A stretch of 64,000 nt of DNA from Desulfomonile tiedjei (GTDB lineage: Bacteria > Desulfobacterota > Desulfomonilia > Desulfomonilales > Desulfomonilaceae), in assembly GCA_016212925.1 (NCBI GenBank), contig JACRDF010000031.1, forward strand, positions 124,001-188,000, written 5' to 3'. Below, piece after piece: positions 42,198-50,557 of this stretch. Below the pieces are notes generated by a model. That model did no database searches. It saw nothing but the letters and a program-made list of their open reading frames with translations, and was not told the origin of the DNA. The translations under genes and the position numbers were made by a program. Within the stretch, counting starts at the first letter, position 1. Each line of letters opens with the position of its first letter.

Positions 42198-42276
42198 GTT
42201 CCTCCGAGAGCGACGATGCCGCAAGGACCGATCAGAGCCTTCAAAGACTACGGGCAAGCCCTGGTTTGGCTTGTTC

Positions 42277-43701
42277 CTATTGAAGCACGTCCTTTCTTAT
42301 GGCCAATTCCATCTGGGTCGCGCTCCTCCACCGTTGTCCCGGCTCCTTTTCGAGGCACTTCAGGATCATCTCGTCGAGCCATCTGGGGATAGTATATCTG
42401 TGAACCCGAGGAGGAACGGGGAACTTCCGGAGGTGCTCGAACCGGTACTCTTCAAGGTTGGAGCCTAAAAAAGGATCCCGGCCAGTCGTAAGCCTGTAAA
42501 GCAAGACCCCCAGGGCGTAAATATCCACAAGAAAAGCATTGACGAATTTGCTTTCAATGACAAAGCACTCTGGCGCAAGGGCCGAAAGGTCCACCCCGGG
42601 TTCGTCCGAGAGATGCTTTTTGAGGCCCCGGACTTCCACCAGCGAACGCCAAACCGCGCAATCTTCCAGTTTTGCCACTTGTTTGTCTTCGTCGAACAGA
42701 AACTTGGAAAGCCTCAAGTGAAGATGGGACAGTCTCTGGACCTTCCCGTCGATTCCACGGTGCATATGGGAATATCCCAACGCATTCAGGACCTGAGGAA
42801 GTATCCCCATCATCATTTCCAGTGACAGCCCCTCCTCGTGCTGACGAAGGACATTGTCCAGCGTCGTCGGCAAAAATTCATACACCAGGGCTTTGTCGGC
42901 TCCTACTGTGCCTGTTGCCACGGCTCTCAGGATGTTGGGATCGACCATCCCCGTCTGATAATCGGCCAACTTGTAAAAGAATTCTTCAGCATCGGTCTCC
43001 GACAGGATTACGGGATCGAAAATCTTTACCAGTAGCGGGCTGCCCTGTTTCGACTGTGGCTTGGCCTTGAAAAGGGCCGAAAAGCTATCAGCAGACACAA
43101 CCTCTGCCAGCGCGTATGCGTCCGCCAACAGGACGTCGCCTGCCCCCTCCAGCAGTGACAGACCCTGAAGAGGCATTCCGATCTTAGCCTTCAAGAACTC
43201 CGGAACAAGCGGAGGCTCCCTCGAAGGAAGCGCGACCGCCTCTTGCGGCGCCTTCCTCGTGACCCGAGCCTTCATTGCCGGCCGCGGGGCTTGAGTTGCC
43301 TCGACAACGCCCCCTTCTTGCCCGACGGAAGAGTCGGCCGCGTATTTCTCCTCTATTGCCTTCTCGATTGCCCTTTCTCCCGAAAGTTCGGCCTCCTGAT
43401 GTTCAGCGATATCGGTTCCGCACGCGGGACACGTCGAAAACGGGATGGGCTGTACGTGGCTACAAACGGGACAGTGATGGAGGGATTTCAGGAAATCCTT
43501 TTCGCGGATCGCCTTCAACTCGTCTATTTTTCGATTTCGGTCGAAGTAATCCTCCTTTGAAATATGCCCTCCCTTAATCAGCTTCTTGACAATTGCAAGC
43601 AGTTCCTGAGCGCTGATCTTGTACTTGGCAAGCAGGTCCCGATCGCTGACGCCCTTTCGGTAGTCAACCGCAAATTTCTGCACGTCCAGCTTTACACCCA
43701 T
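42277..43701 (-). CDS. protein kinase-like protein with zinc ribbon (probable pseudokinase)
   Basis: A 474-residue cytoplasmic protein. The N-terminal ~70 residues are helical; a zinc ribbon follows (CPVCSHVQPIPFSTCPACG, ~77-95), a charged linker, and a Ser/Thr kinase-like domain (~175-470). The ATP-anchoring Lys is kept (LLVKIF), as are APECF and DIYALGVLLYRLTTGRDPF. The catalytic loop is not: in place of HRDLKPxN the sequence is HLRLSKFLF, losing Asp and Asn, and DFG reads DCA. This is best called a pseudokinase scaffold or ATP sensor. Two further minus-strand genes follow it. Confidence 0.82.
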   Translation of the reverse strand: MGVKLDVQKFAVDYRKGVSDRDLLAKYKISAQELLAIVKKLIKGGHISKEDYFDRNRKIDELKAIREKDFLKSLHHCPVCSHVQPIPFSTCPACGTDIAEHQEAELSGERAIEKAIEEKYAADSSVGQEGGVVEATQAPRPAMKARVTRKAPQEAVALPSREPPLVPEFLKAKIGMPLQGLSLLEGAGDVLLADAYALAEVVSADSFSALFKAKPQSKQGSPLLVKIFDPVILSETDAEEFFYKLADYQTGMVDPNILRAVATGTVGADKALVYEFLPTTLDNVLRQHEEGLSLEMMMGILPQVLNALGYSHMHRGIDGKVQRLSHLHLRLSKFLFDEDKQVAKLEDCAVWRSLVEVRGLKKHLSDEPGVDLSALAPECFVIESKFVNAFLVDIYALGVLLYRLTTGRDPFLGSNLEEYRFEHLRKFPVPPRVHRYTIPRWLDEMILKCLEKEPGQRWRSATQMELAIRKDVLQ

Positions 43702-43889
43702 CAGATCACCTGATTGGCTGTCCGGTTTTCCGGTATGTTCATGGGGTACATCTGTGGTCTCCCATTACCAGGCCGGTTCCCACAAACTCGTTTGCCCGGC
43801 CTGAACAAGCTTGGCCCATCATAGGGCATGGCCGAAGGGAAATCCAGTTTCTATGTTGACACACCGCCTATTCCTGACCTCGAGCGCGG

Positions 43890-44123
43890 TCAGTGTCCAA
43901 GCACCTGGTGCTCCCACCATTCAAGGTCCGGGTGAACAAGTCCTGCGGGATCGTTGGCATCCAAAATGGATTCGATCCAGGCCAGGGACATTTCCGGCGG
44001 ATAACCGTAAATACTGTCCCACACTCTCCCTTCCGCTATCCCCAGGAGCAGCACCGTGGCGACAGCATGAGCGAACTCCTCCGGGACGGTCTTGGGAATG
44101 TTCAAACGCCTCTCTGAGCCCAT
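43890..44123 (-). CDS. small hypothetical protein (77 aa)
   Basis: A 77-residue soluble protein. ATG 44123 has GGAG six bases upstream. Composition is ordinary for a folded acidic protein with several aromatics (GRVWDSIYGYPPEMSLAWIE, DLEWWEHQVLG). Family not recognised. It is the last of three small minus-strand genes (44607-44795, 44197-44346, this one). Confidence 0.55.
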   Translation of the reverse strand: MGSERRLNIPKTVPEEFAHAVATVLLLGIAEGRVWDSIYGYPPEMSLAWIESILDANDPAGLVHPDLEWWEHQVLGH

Positions 44124-44196
44124 TAAACACTCCGAACAACGAAATGAATCGTGCCGAGCAATTTGCGCGTTGCAGGGCCGAATTTCGGGCTCGACC

Positions 44197-44346
44197 CTAC
44201 TTCTTCAAGAATAACACTACAGCGCCCACAATTCCGACCAGAAAACCTAAACCGAAGCCCCATTGCCACAATGCACTTATGCAACTCCAGTCCGCTCCCG
44301 GCAAAGGCCTCGCCTGGATCAAAGCCTGCGCGATCAAATTCTCCAT
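44197..44346 (-). CDS. small single-pass membrane protein (49 aa)
   Basis: ATG 44346 has AAGGAGG six bases upstream, one of the best ribosome binding sites in the region, so this start is preferred to the longer frame to 44418. The product has a polar N-terminal half (MENLIAQALIQARPLPGADW) and one C-terminal transmembrane helix (LWQWGFGLGFLVGIVGAVVL) ending FLKK. Family unknown; small size explains why automated calling would miss it. Confidence 0.6.
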   Translation of the reverse strand: MENLIAQALIQARPLPGADWSCISALWQWGFGLGFLVGIVGAVVLFLKK

Positions 44347-44606
44347 CTCAAGCCTCCTTGGCCCGCTCCACCCAATCCCATTCCGTTCCTTCGCAAGAAT
44401 AATAATGGGATTCCCCAATATTACAATTCCGCGGGAGGAACGGCAAAAATTGCGGATCTCGGTAGGGACCGGTTCGGAACGCGCGGCCGCTTACAAACGC
44501 CGTACCCCAAACAGCCCGGCAAGGACCTATTGCCGACGTAGCGATGCCTCGAACCCATTTGATTCGGCCGGCTCGCCTAATCGTCACAGACCACCGGGCA
44601 GCAGCA

Positions 44607-44795
44607 CTAGTCCGAAATCAACCACCCGGAAACCGGCTTTCCCTGACTATCCGTACCTTTGAAAGGAATCATTCGCTTCAGCATGTCAGCGATTTTCTTT
44701 CCCTGCTCGCAGTCGAAATTGTCGCAGGTGTAGCCCTGTCTGCAATTGCTGCAAAGCCTCGCCTCAATCCATTCCGCCAGTTCTTTGAGATCCAT
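44607..44795 (-). CDS. small cysteine-rich protein (62 aa)
   Basis: ATG 44795 has GAGGAGG five bases upstream; the frame extends to 44903 without such a site. The 62 residues begin MDLKELAEWIEARLCSNCRQ and contain C-x2-C-x5-C-x4-C (CSNC, YTC, FDC), a likely metal or disulfide knot. No signal peptide. Family unknown. Confidence 0.6.
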   Translation of the reverse strand: MDLKELAEWIEARLCSNCRQGYTCDNFDCEQGKKIADMLKRMIPFKGTDSQGKPVSGWLISD

Positions 44796-45271
44796 TGACG
44801 CCTCCTCGAAAGAATCGGTCCAGTCGCCGTGCTCCGGGTTCGCCGGCCGCGCGGGTCCCATGGAAACCCGACGCCCTCTTGCCATCTTACCGAGCGCGTT
44901 CATTGAATGTAACCAAAAAAAGTCGCGAGTGTTAACCTTTGAGTCCTATGGTAGGCATTACATGAAAAGAAAAGAAATCTTTAACCCCAGAGATCGCGGG
45001 GTAAGGGGATGGCATGTAGACTGCCTCCATGACGTTTGGTTGTGGCGTAACCTCGCTACCCGGCCCATTGCCCTTGAAGTTAAAAAAAAATTCATGTGGG
45101 TGTCAGAAAAAATGGATCTTCACTTATTTATATATTACAATACAGTACAATCGCGAGTCAGCCTCCGGTTGACCGGCCACATATTAGGATTCAAGTCATG
45201 TTCTTAACAAGGGGGGATGGAAATTGCCACCCGCTGTGGCACATTTCACAAACCACTGAAAGGAGAAATGC
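44796..45271. other. intergenic region upstream of the rhodanese cytochrome
   Basis: About 475 bases between divergent genes; AT-rich around 45110-45150, a likely promoter zone for 45272. No gene or repeat identified. Confidence 0.45.
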
Positions 45272-46657
45272 ATGGCCAGGAAAACCCTTGCGGCCTTGGC
45301 ACTCGTAACCGCGGCGACGTTCGTCGGCGGATGGGCACTCGTCGGGCCCGTCCTAGCCGATGACAAACTGCCGTCAAAGTCCGACCAGAGCTGTTTGAAA
45401 TGTCACGAGTACGACAAAGCATCCAACCTCTTTGCAGGAAAGCTGGTGGAAGTATCGAGCAAGGCAAACGCTTTGCAGCTACAGATCGACAAAGGTATGG
45501 AGGTGATCTACTTCGACGATTCCACTGTCCTTAAGAATGCCCCTTCCATGAAGGAAATTCCCAAGCAGGAATCGATCAGGATCACGTACTTTAAGAAGGA
45601 TGGAAAGACCTTTGCCAAGGAGATAGAGGTCAAGAAAGGCATAGCAGTTCCCAAGGAAAAGCTTGCCGATGTGGAAGAAGTGGCCAAGTTGGTAGCGCTC
45701 GGCCCTGAAAAAGGCAAGTATGTGCTATTGGACAGCCGACCCGTGGAGGGCTACGATCAGGGCCATATCCCCACCGCTGTCTCAATGCCCTTTTTTGCTT
45801 TTGACAAGCTGCAAGAAACCCTGCTGCCCAAGGACAAGGAGGTGCTCCAGATCTACTACTGCATAGGATTCTCTTGAGTGCTGAGTCCATTAGCCGCCAG
45901 GAAGGCGGAAAAACTCGGCTACAAGAACGTTAAGGTATTCCATGCAGGTCTGCCGGCTTGGAAAAAAGCAGGTAACATTGTCATATCCAACGTGGCCGGT
46001 CTTGAGAACTACGACAAGCTCGGCGCCTCGTACATCTTGATTGATTTGAGACCAGCCAAGGTAGCGGAAAAAGGTCATATCCCCAAGGCCGTGGCCATGC
46101 CGGAGGGTGGCCTTGACGCGCTCAAGGATCAGTTCCCCAAGTATCTCAATGCCCCTGTCATACTGTACGCTCAACACGGAGACACCGAACCGGCCAAAGA
46201 GGCCTACAAGAAGGTTGCCTCCTGGGGCTACAAGCAGGTGAGCATTCTCACGGGCGGATTTGACGCTTGGGAAAAGGCCGGAAAGACAGTAGCCAAAGGT
46301 CCGGCCGACGCCAAGATCACCTACGTTCGCAAACTTCTCCCCGGAGAAGTGGACGTCGAAGTCTTCAAGACGCTGGTGGAGAAGCCGGCCGCGGATACGG
46401 TCATTCTGGATGTCCGTGCGGTTTCTGAGATTGCCGAAGGCGTTTTGCCCAACGCCAAAACTATTCCCCTGGATGACCTGGCGACAAAGTTGGCCGATCT
46501 GCCCAAGGACAAAAAGATAGTCATTCACTGCTCCACTGGAGTTCGCGCGGAGATGGCGTACAATCAGCTGAAAGAGGCCGGGTTCAACGCCGAGTATGTG
46601 AAGGCCAATGTGGATTTCGACAAAGAAAAAAAGGGCGCTTACAAAATAAGCGATTAA
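45272..46657 (+). CDS. multi-rhodanese c-type cytochrome, predicted selenoprotein (in-frame UGA codon 202)
   Basis: Read through TGA 45875-45877 the frame encodes 461 residues. ATG has AGGAG upstream and a signal peptide (MARKTLAALALVTAATFVGG). A heme c motif, CLKCH, lies at 41-45, then a small beta domain, and three rhodanese domains (~128-235, ~240-335, ~345-455). In the first the loop is YYCIGFS-UGA-VLSPLAARKAEKLGY, where homologues have C-x4-C-x2-S; the UGA replaces the second Cys. The second lacks Cys (YAQHGD); the third has HCSTGVRAE (Cys420). A hairpin follows the UGA. Both halves keep rhodanese homology without gap, so Sec insertion is favoured over two genes or a nonsense mutation. 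Likely periplasmic sulfur transfer or redox role. Confidence 0.8.
45881..45918 (+). promoter_or_regulatory. candidate bacterial SECIS element
   Basis: Just after UGA 45875-45877, CCGCC (45894-45898) pairs with GGCGG (45904-45908) around the loop AGGAA, and CTGAGT (45881-45886) can pair with ACTCGG (45913-45918). The apical loop starts 22 bases after the UGA and has G as its second base, matching the known bacterial SECIS pattern of a short G-containing loop 16-37 bases downstream. Confidence 0.6.
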
Positions 46658-46670
46658 CCTCACACCAGGG

Positions 46671-46692
46671 GGGCATCCTTTATCGGGTGCCC
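46671..46692 (+). terminator. hairpin after the rhodanese gene
   Basis: GGGCATCC (46671-46678) pairs with GGGTGCCC (46685-46692, one wobble), 14 bases after the stop, followed by a pyrimidine-rich but not U-only tract. Confidence 0.45.
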
Positions 46693-46814
46693 TCGCCCTT
46701 CCCTTCTTCCAATCTTGGTTTCCGTAGATCATCACTTGTCAAGCGAGATTCAAGGTGTTATTCGTACATTGGAGACACCCGAATTCCCCGCGCTGGACAC
46801 AAGAGGAGATCACC

Positions 46815-47876
46815 ATGGGCATATGGGATTTAGTCAAAGGCGAACTGATCGAGGTAATCGAATGGCTGGATGATACAGGGGATACGCTTGTCTGGCGTTT
46901 CCCCGACCAGGACCATGAGATCAAGATGGGGGCCAAGCTGACGGTTCGGGAAGGACAGGCGGCAGTGTTCGTAAATGAGGGTCAGATTGCGGACGTGTTC
47001 ACCCCCGGCCTGTACAGCCTGAACACTCAGAACATGCCCGTGATGACAACCCTTCGGTCGTGGAAGTACGGCTTTGAATCGCCTTTCAAGGCGGAGGTGT
47101 ACTTTGTCAACACGAGAAACTTTCTGGACCTCAAGTGGGGAACGCAAAATCCGATAATGATGAGGGATGCCGACCTCGGGGCGGTTCGCTTGAGGGCCTT
47201 CGGGACTTACGGAATAAGAGTTACCGACCCCGGCGTTTTCCTGAAAGAAATCGTGGGAACCGACGGCGAGTTCACTACGGACGAGATTGAAGGACAATTG
47301 CGCAGCATGCTGGTTTCGGCCTTTACCAGTATGTTGGCGACAGCGCAGGTGGCCGCGTTGGACCTCGCCGCCAACTACAAGGGCATAGGGGACAAGGCCA
47401 GGGGAGCTATGGAGCCTGAATTCCAGAAATACGGCGTCTCACTTACACTGTTCCTGATCGAGAATATTTCACTTCCGCCGGAAGTGGAGAAGATGTTGGA
47501 TACTCGTTCGCAGATGGGCATTGTCGGCGACATGGGCCGGTTCACCCAGTTCCAGACGGCCCAGGCCATACCGGAAGCTGCAAAATCCGGTGGCGCTGGT
47601 GAGTTCATGGGAATGGGCGCAGGCATCGCGATGGGGCAGCAGATGGCAGGAGCGATGGCTGCCAGCCTAACGAAGGCACAAAAGGAAGAGCCGGCTAAGG
47701 CCGCACCAGCGGAAGGTTCGGGGAAGTTCTGTTCGCAATGCGGCAAGCCCGTGGCGGCTGACGCGAAATTCTGCCCTGAATGCGGGACTGCGCTTCGCAG
47801 CGGTTGCCCCAAGTGCGGAAAACCCAATGAGCCCGCGGCCAAGTTTTGTCAGGAATGCGGCGAAAAGATGAAATAA
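46815..47876 (+). CDS. SPFH/band-7-domain protein with C-terminal zinc ribbons (YdjI type)
   Basis: A 353-residue protein of the virion-core/YdjI group: SPFH domain over ~1-260 (MGIWDLVKGELIEVIEWLDD, DQDHEIKMGAKLTVREGQAA, ANYKGIGDKARGAMEPEFQ), a short Ala/Met-rich hinge, and two tandem zinc ribbons (FCSQCGKPVAADAKFCPECG and GCPKCGKPNEPAAKFCQECG). ATG 46815 has AGAGGAGA five bases before it; an upstream in-frame start at 46755 lacks one. Such proteins assemble on membranes and are linked to envelope stress in some bacteria. No partner kinase or protease gene is adjacent. Confidence 0.88.
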   Translation: MGIWDLVKGELIEVIEWLDDTGDTLVWRFPDQDHEIKMGAKLTVREGQAAVFVNEGQIADVFTPGLYSLNTQNMPVMTTLRSWKYGFESPFKAEVYFVNTRNFLDLKWGTQNPIMMRDADLGAVRLRAFGTYGIRVTDPGVFLKEIVGTDGEFTTDEIEGQLRSMLVSAFTSMLATAQVAALDLAANYKGIGDKARGAMEPEFQKYGVSLTLFLIENISLPPEVEKMLDTRSQMGIVGDMGRFTQFQTAQAIPEAAKSGGAGEFMGMGAGIAMGQQMAGAMAASLTKAQKEEPAKAAPAEGSGKFCSQCGKPVAADAKFCPECGTALRSGCPKCGKPNEPAAKFCQECGEKMK

Positions 47877-47956
47877 GGAGAGAAGTCCACTGCAGGCTCC
47901 TCTTATTTGCGCAAGAACTTCAACGATCCTGTTCGCAGGGATGGCAGGATTAGATT

Positions 47957-48181
47957 ATGAAACGAGAAATCGCTGAAATTCTGGAAAAGGCCTTGGAACT
48001 TCCGCCTGAAGCACGAGCCGCCATCGCGGGATCGTTACTTGAAAGCCTCGACCGGACGGTGGACGACGACGCTGAGTCGGCATGGGAACAAGAAGTTTTT
48101 TTGCGTCTCAAAGAGCTTGACGAAGGCAAAGTCCAGCCGGTGCCTTGGGCAGAGTTGCGACGGCGACTTGCCCGAAAGTAA
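47957..48181 (+). CDS. addiction-module antitoxin (RelB/ParD-like, TIGR02574 type)
   Basis: A 74-residue protein with the family pattern: EILEKALELPPEARAAIAGS, LLESLD, then an acidic segment and WEQEVFLRLKELDEGKVQPV ending in PWAELRRRL. These antitoxins are normally followed by a ParE/RelE-type toxin whose start overlaps the antitoxin stop. The overlap is present (TAATG at 48179-48183), but the toxin frame breaks after 16 codons. It therefore appears to be an orphan. Confidence 0.85.
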   Translation: MKREIAEILEKALELPPEARAAIAGSLLESLDRTVDDDAESAWEQEVFLRLKELDEGKVQPVPWAELRRRLARK

Positions 48182-48231
48182 TGCCATCCCTCCCGGTTCA
48201 ATTTCATCTGGATGCCGTAGCGGCACCGTAA
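48181..48231 (+). pseudogene. truncated ParE/RelE-type toxin
   Basis: From ATG 48181 the frame reads MPSLPVQFHLDAVAAP and stops at TAA 48229-48231. The opening resembles the start of RelE/ParE toxins (VRFHPDAxxE). GTAGGG-type repeats follow within 40 bases, so the toxin body has been lost or replaced. Confidence 0.6.
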
Positions 48232-48267
48232 CCCTGAATATGGGAAGACGAACGAGACAGCAGTCTT

Positions 48268-48333
48268 GTAGGGCGGGCCGTGCCCGCGCTGCGATTTTGT
48301 GAAGCTCTTCTTGTAGGGCGGGCCGTGCCCGCC
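48268..48333 (+). repeat. two direct copies of the GTAGGGCGGGC palindrome
   Basis: GTAGGGCGGGCCGTGCCCGC occurs at 48268-48287 and again at 48313-48332, same orientation. A further, inverted copy starts at 49149 (GGCGGGCACGGCCCGCCCTA). Confidence 0.75.
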
Positions 48334-48372
48334 ATCTTATCGGTGTGAAAAACCCCGTAACTACCCGGTGGC

Positions 48373-49044
48373 TCATGCAATTTGCCTTCTCGGGAACTGT
48401 CCCAGAGGGCACTGATCGCATAGCGGATTTCTTTTGCAGTAATGATGCCCTACAGCCACGAACTGGGCGTGGAAATCGTTGTACAGGGCCACATCCCGCG
48501 GCAAGCTTGAGTGAAACAGTCCTTGCACCTCGTCATAGTCTGCCTTTTCGCGGATGAGGCCGTGTCCGTATAGAATTCTCTTCGTGTACGCATCCACCAC
48601 GAAAATCGGCTTGTTCGCGGCATAAAGTATTATGCTGTCTGCTGTTTCCTTTCCCACGCCGTTGATGGAAAGCAGCTCCTCTCGAAGTTTCTCCATCGGT
48701 AGCAGAAACAACAAATCCAGATCTCCGTCGTGCCCTTCGACAATGTGCCTCACCAGGTTGCCGAGCCTCCCAGCCTTCACATTGTAATAGCCCGCGGGCC
48801 GAATAAGCTCCGCAAGCTCGTCATGAGACATTTCGTGAATTCGGAACAGATCGAGGGCCGAAGCTGCCTTGAGGTTGTCGATCGCTTTGACCACATTCCT
48901 CCAGGCAGTGTTCTGCGTCAGCACAGCCCCGATGCAGACTTCAAGCGGTGAATCCCCCGGCCACCAATTGCGATGACCGAAACTCGCTACCATTTCTTCG
49001 TAAAGATTTAGGAGAAGCGACCGCAATTTCGCGTTTCTTTTCAT
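48373..49044 (-). CDS. endonuclease III-like DNA glycosylase (HhH-GPD)
   Basis: A 223-residue base-excision repair enzyme. Seen: GAVLTQNTAWRNVVKAIDNL, helix-hairpin-helix ELLSINGVGKETADSIILYA containing the catalytic Lys, and the conserved Asp in FVVDAYTKRIL. The C-terminal iron-sulfur loop keeps three cysteines (HYCKRNPLCDQCPLG) where classic endonuclease III has four in CX6CX2CX5C. This agrees with the Nth-related group sometimes called HP0602/MagIII-like rather than housekeeping Nth. Substrate could be oxidised pyrimidines or 3-methyladenine. Confidence 0.88.
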   Translation of the reverse strand: MKRNAKLRSLLLNLYEEMVASFGHRNWWPGDSPLEVCIGAVLTQNTAWRNVVKAIDNLKAASALDLFRIHEMSHDELAELIRPAGYYNVKAGRLGNLVRHIVEGHDGDLDLLFLLPMEKLREELLSINGVGKETADSIILYAANKPIFVVDAYTKRILYGHGLIREKADYDEVQGLFHSSLPRDVALYNDFHAQFVAVGHHYCKRNPLCDQCPLGQFPRRQIA

Positions 49045-49148
49045 TCGGGCATCTTATTTCACGTTATCGGACCGCGCAAGAAGGAGCAGGCAGCCTGCCA
49101 TCTTTGTCAGAGCGTCGGGAGGCCTCTGGCCGCCGAATCCAAAAATCG

Positions 49149-49169
49149 GCGGGCACGGCCCGCCCTACA
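49149..49169. repeat. GTAGGG-type palindrome, single copy
   Basis: GGCGGGCACGGCCCGCCCTA then C, the same word as at 35497-35517, placed between the glycosylase and the exported protein. Confidence 0.7.
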
Positions 49170-49258
49170 AGACTACCGATAAGTCGATGCTATAGACGGT
49201 CAAGGCTATTTTTTGGTATAAACCATGTTCCAACTACCTGCACCCGGAGATCAAAACA

Positions 49259-49876
49259 TTGCTCAGCCTCCAGATTCTTGCCCTGACCCTGATCCCTGTT
49301 CTGTCGGGAGTCGTTCCCACGGACGGTAGCCTCCTGATCAACCCGAGCGCCCTGTTGGGAATAGAAGAGTCAATTACCGCAGAGTTCATGACAGGAACAT
49401 GGAAATACTCCGAGGAGTTCTTCAGGTGGGGCGTGACGGATAAGGACAAGGCCAAGGTAAAACCCTTCAGAGGCAACGCGTTTATGAGCCTGGACAAAGA
49501 CGGAGCCATGAAGATGGCCAATTTCTTCAGGCCCGAGGAAGGCCGATGGGAACTTACACAGACGGGGATTTTGATCTATGACCCACGTTATCCTGAACGA
49601 GGCTCCCAGATTCTTCCCGTCCGCAAGAGAGACAAAGACCGGATATGGGTGCTGCTCCCCTTTACCGGCGGAGCCACTGGAATCGGCATGGTTCGGGTGC
49701 CTGACGAAGAGTTCGTCCGCGCACGAGAAAAGTCTGATGCCAACTCAACGACGCCCCGGAAGAGCACTCGGAGACAAGGTAGTTCCCCCTGGATGCAACC
49801 GCAGTCATCGGACGCGGTGACCCAAAAACCAGCAAAGGACCCGGATCTTCTTTGGGAACCCAAGGCAGGCTTTTAG
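49259..49876 (+). CDS. hypothetical exported protein
   Basis: A 205-residue protein starting at TTG 49259, with GGAG nine bases upstream. The N-terminus (LSLQILALTLIPVLSGVVPT) looks like a signal peptide. The middle (~45-150) has alternating beta-strand character with WKYSEEFFRWG, GRWELTQTGILIYDPRYP and IWVLLPFTGGATGIGMVRV, suggesting a small beta-barrel or lipocalin-like fold; the C-terminal 50 residues are polar and low complexity. Family unknown. Confidence 0.6.
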   Translation: MLSLQILALTLIPVLSGVVPTDGSLLINPSALLGIEESITAEFMTGTWKYSEEFFRWGVTDKDKAKVKPFRGNAFMSLDKDGAMKMANFFRPEEGRWELTQTGILIYDPRYPERGSQILPVRKRDKDRIWVLLPFTGGATGIGMVRVPDEEFVRAREKSDANSTTPRKSTRRQGSSPWMQPQSSDAVTQKPAKDPDLLWEPKAGF

Positions 49877-49988
49877 ACGATTCGCTCCCGTCCCCGCGAG
49901 TTCTCCGGAGATGTCAAAGAACACCATTTCTCAGTGGATGGGGAAGAGCCTCGGGGACACGGTCCCAGGATGAAAGGGCAGGTCTTAG

Positions 49989-50474
49989 TCAGGCATCTCT
50001 GTCGAATTTCAGCTTTCGGTCTTTTTCCAGGATTCTGCTCACCACTTCCCGAAGACCCTCATCTTTTAGCGGCTCCATAATTCTGTGAATATTCCTGAGG
50101 TCCTGGTCAGTAGGTTCTGGTGGAAGGGGCCGAGCCACGGTTTTTTCCGCGGCTTTCGCCCAGGAGCGCTGCTGGAAACGTATGTCGGTTATTTTTGGTG
50201 CGCCCGGCCCCAGGCAAGCGTTCACTTTTTCGAGCAAAATATGCTTCATCGCGGCCAACTCGTTCATCCATACCGATGAATCGACCACAAGGTGCAGCGT
50301 GGAACCGGTTACCTTCTCGGCTTGAACATGCCTGGCAACTGCCGAGTCTACAATCTTGGGCCATAAGGCCACAACATTGTGCTTTGACAGGGAGGTTTGC
50401 AGGCCGAAACGGTCCAGGACCTTCTGGAGCACGGACCCTGCTGACACCAAATTCTTCTGACGACGACGCTTCAT
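49989..50474 (-). CDS. DUF721/DciA-family protein
   Basis: A 161-residue protein of the DUF721 family: VLQKVLDRFGLQTSLSKHNV, VVALWPKIVDSAVARHVQAE and LHLVVDSSVWMNELAAMKHI match the conserved core. In bacteria without DnaC/DnaI, DciA loads the replicative helicase; a Desulfobacterota member would be expected to use it. The C-terminal ~60 residues are charged. The start lacks a strong ribosome binding site. Confidence 0.82.
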   Translation of the reverse strand: MKRRRQKNLVSAGSVLQKVLDRFGLQTSLSKHNVVALWPKIVDSAVARHVQAEKVTGSTLHLVVDSSVWMNELAAMKHILLEKVNACLGPGAPKITDIRFQQRSWAKAAEKTVARPLPPEPTDQDLRNIHRIMEPLKDEGLREVVSRILEKDRKLKFDRDA

Positions 50475-50557
50475 GTTAATAGCCGGAGGAATTGAACGGA
50501 AAGCGTTGGCTTCAATTCAATGCCCCTGCGCGGGGCGATGGTGGGCCTTTGCCGGTT

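Noticed and set aside
44348-44587. 79-codon minus-strand frame ending one base before the 49-aa membrane protein
   Set aside because: The tight junction is suggestive, but there is no plausible start with a ribosome binding site and the N-terminal half is low-complexity Arg/Gly; left out though a short C-terminal gene cannot be excluded.
45878-46657. Separate gene starting at GTG 45878
   Set aside because: It begins directly after the UGA in the same frame, has no ribosome binding site or signal peptide of its own, and starts in the middle of a rhodanese domain, so it is treated as the second part of the selenoprotein.
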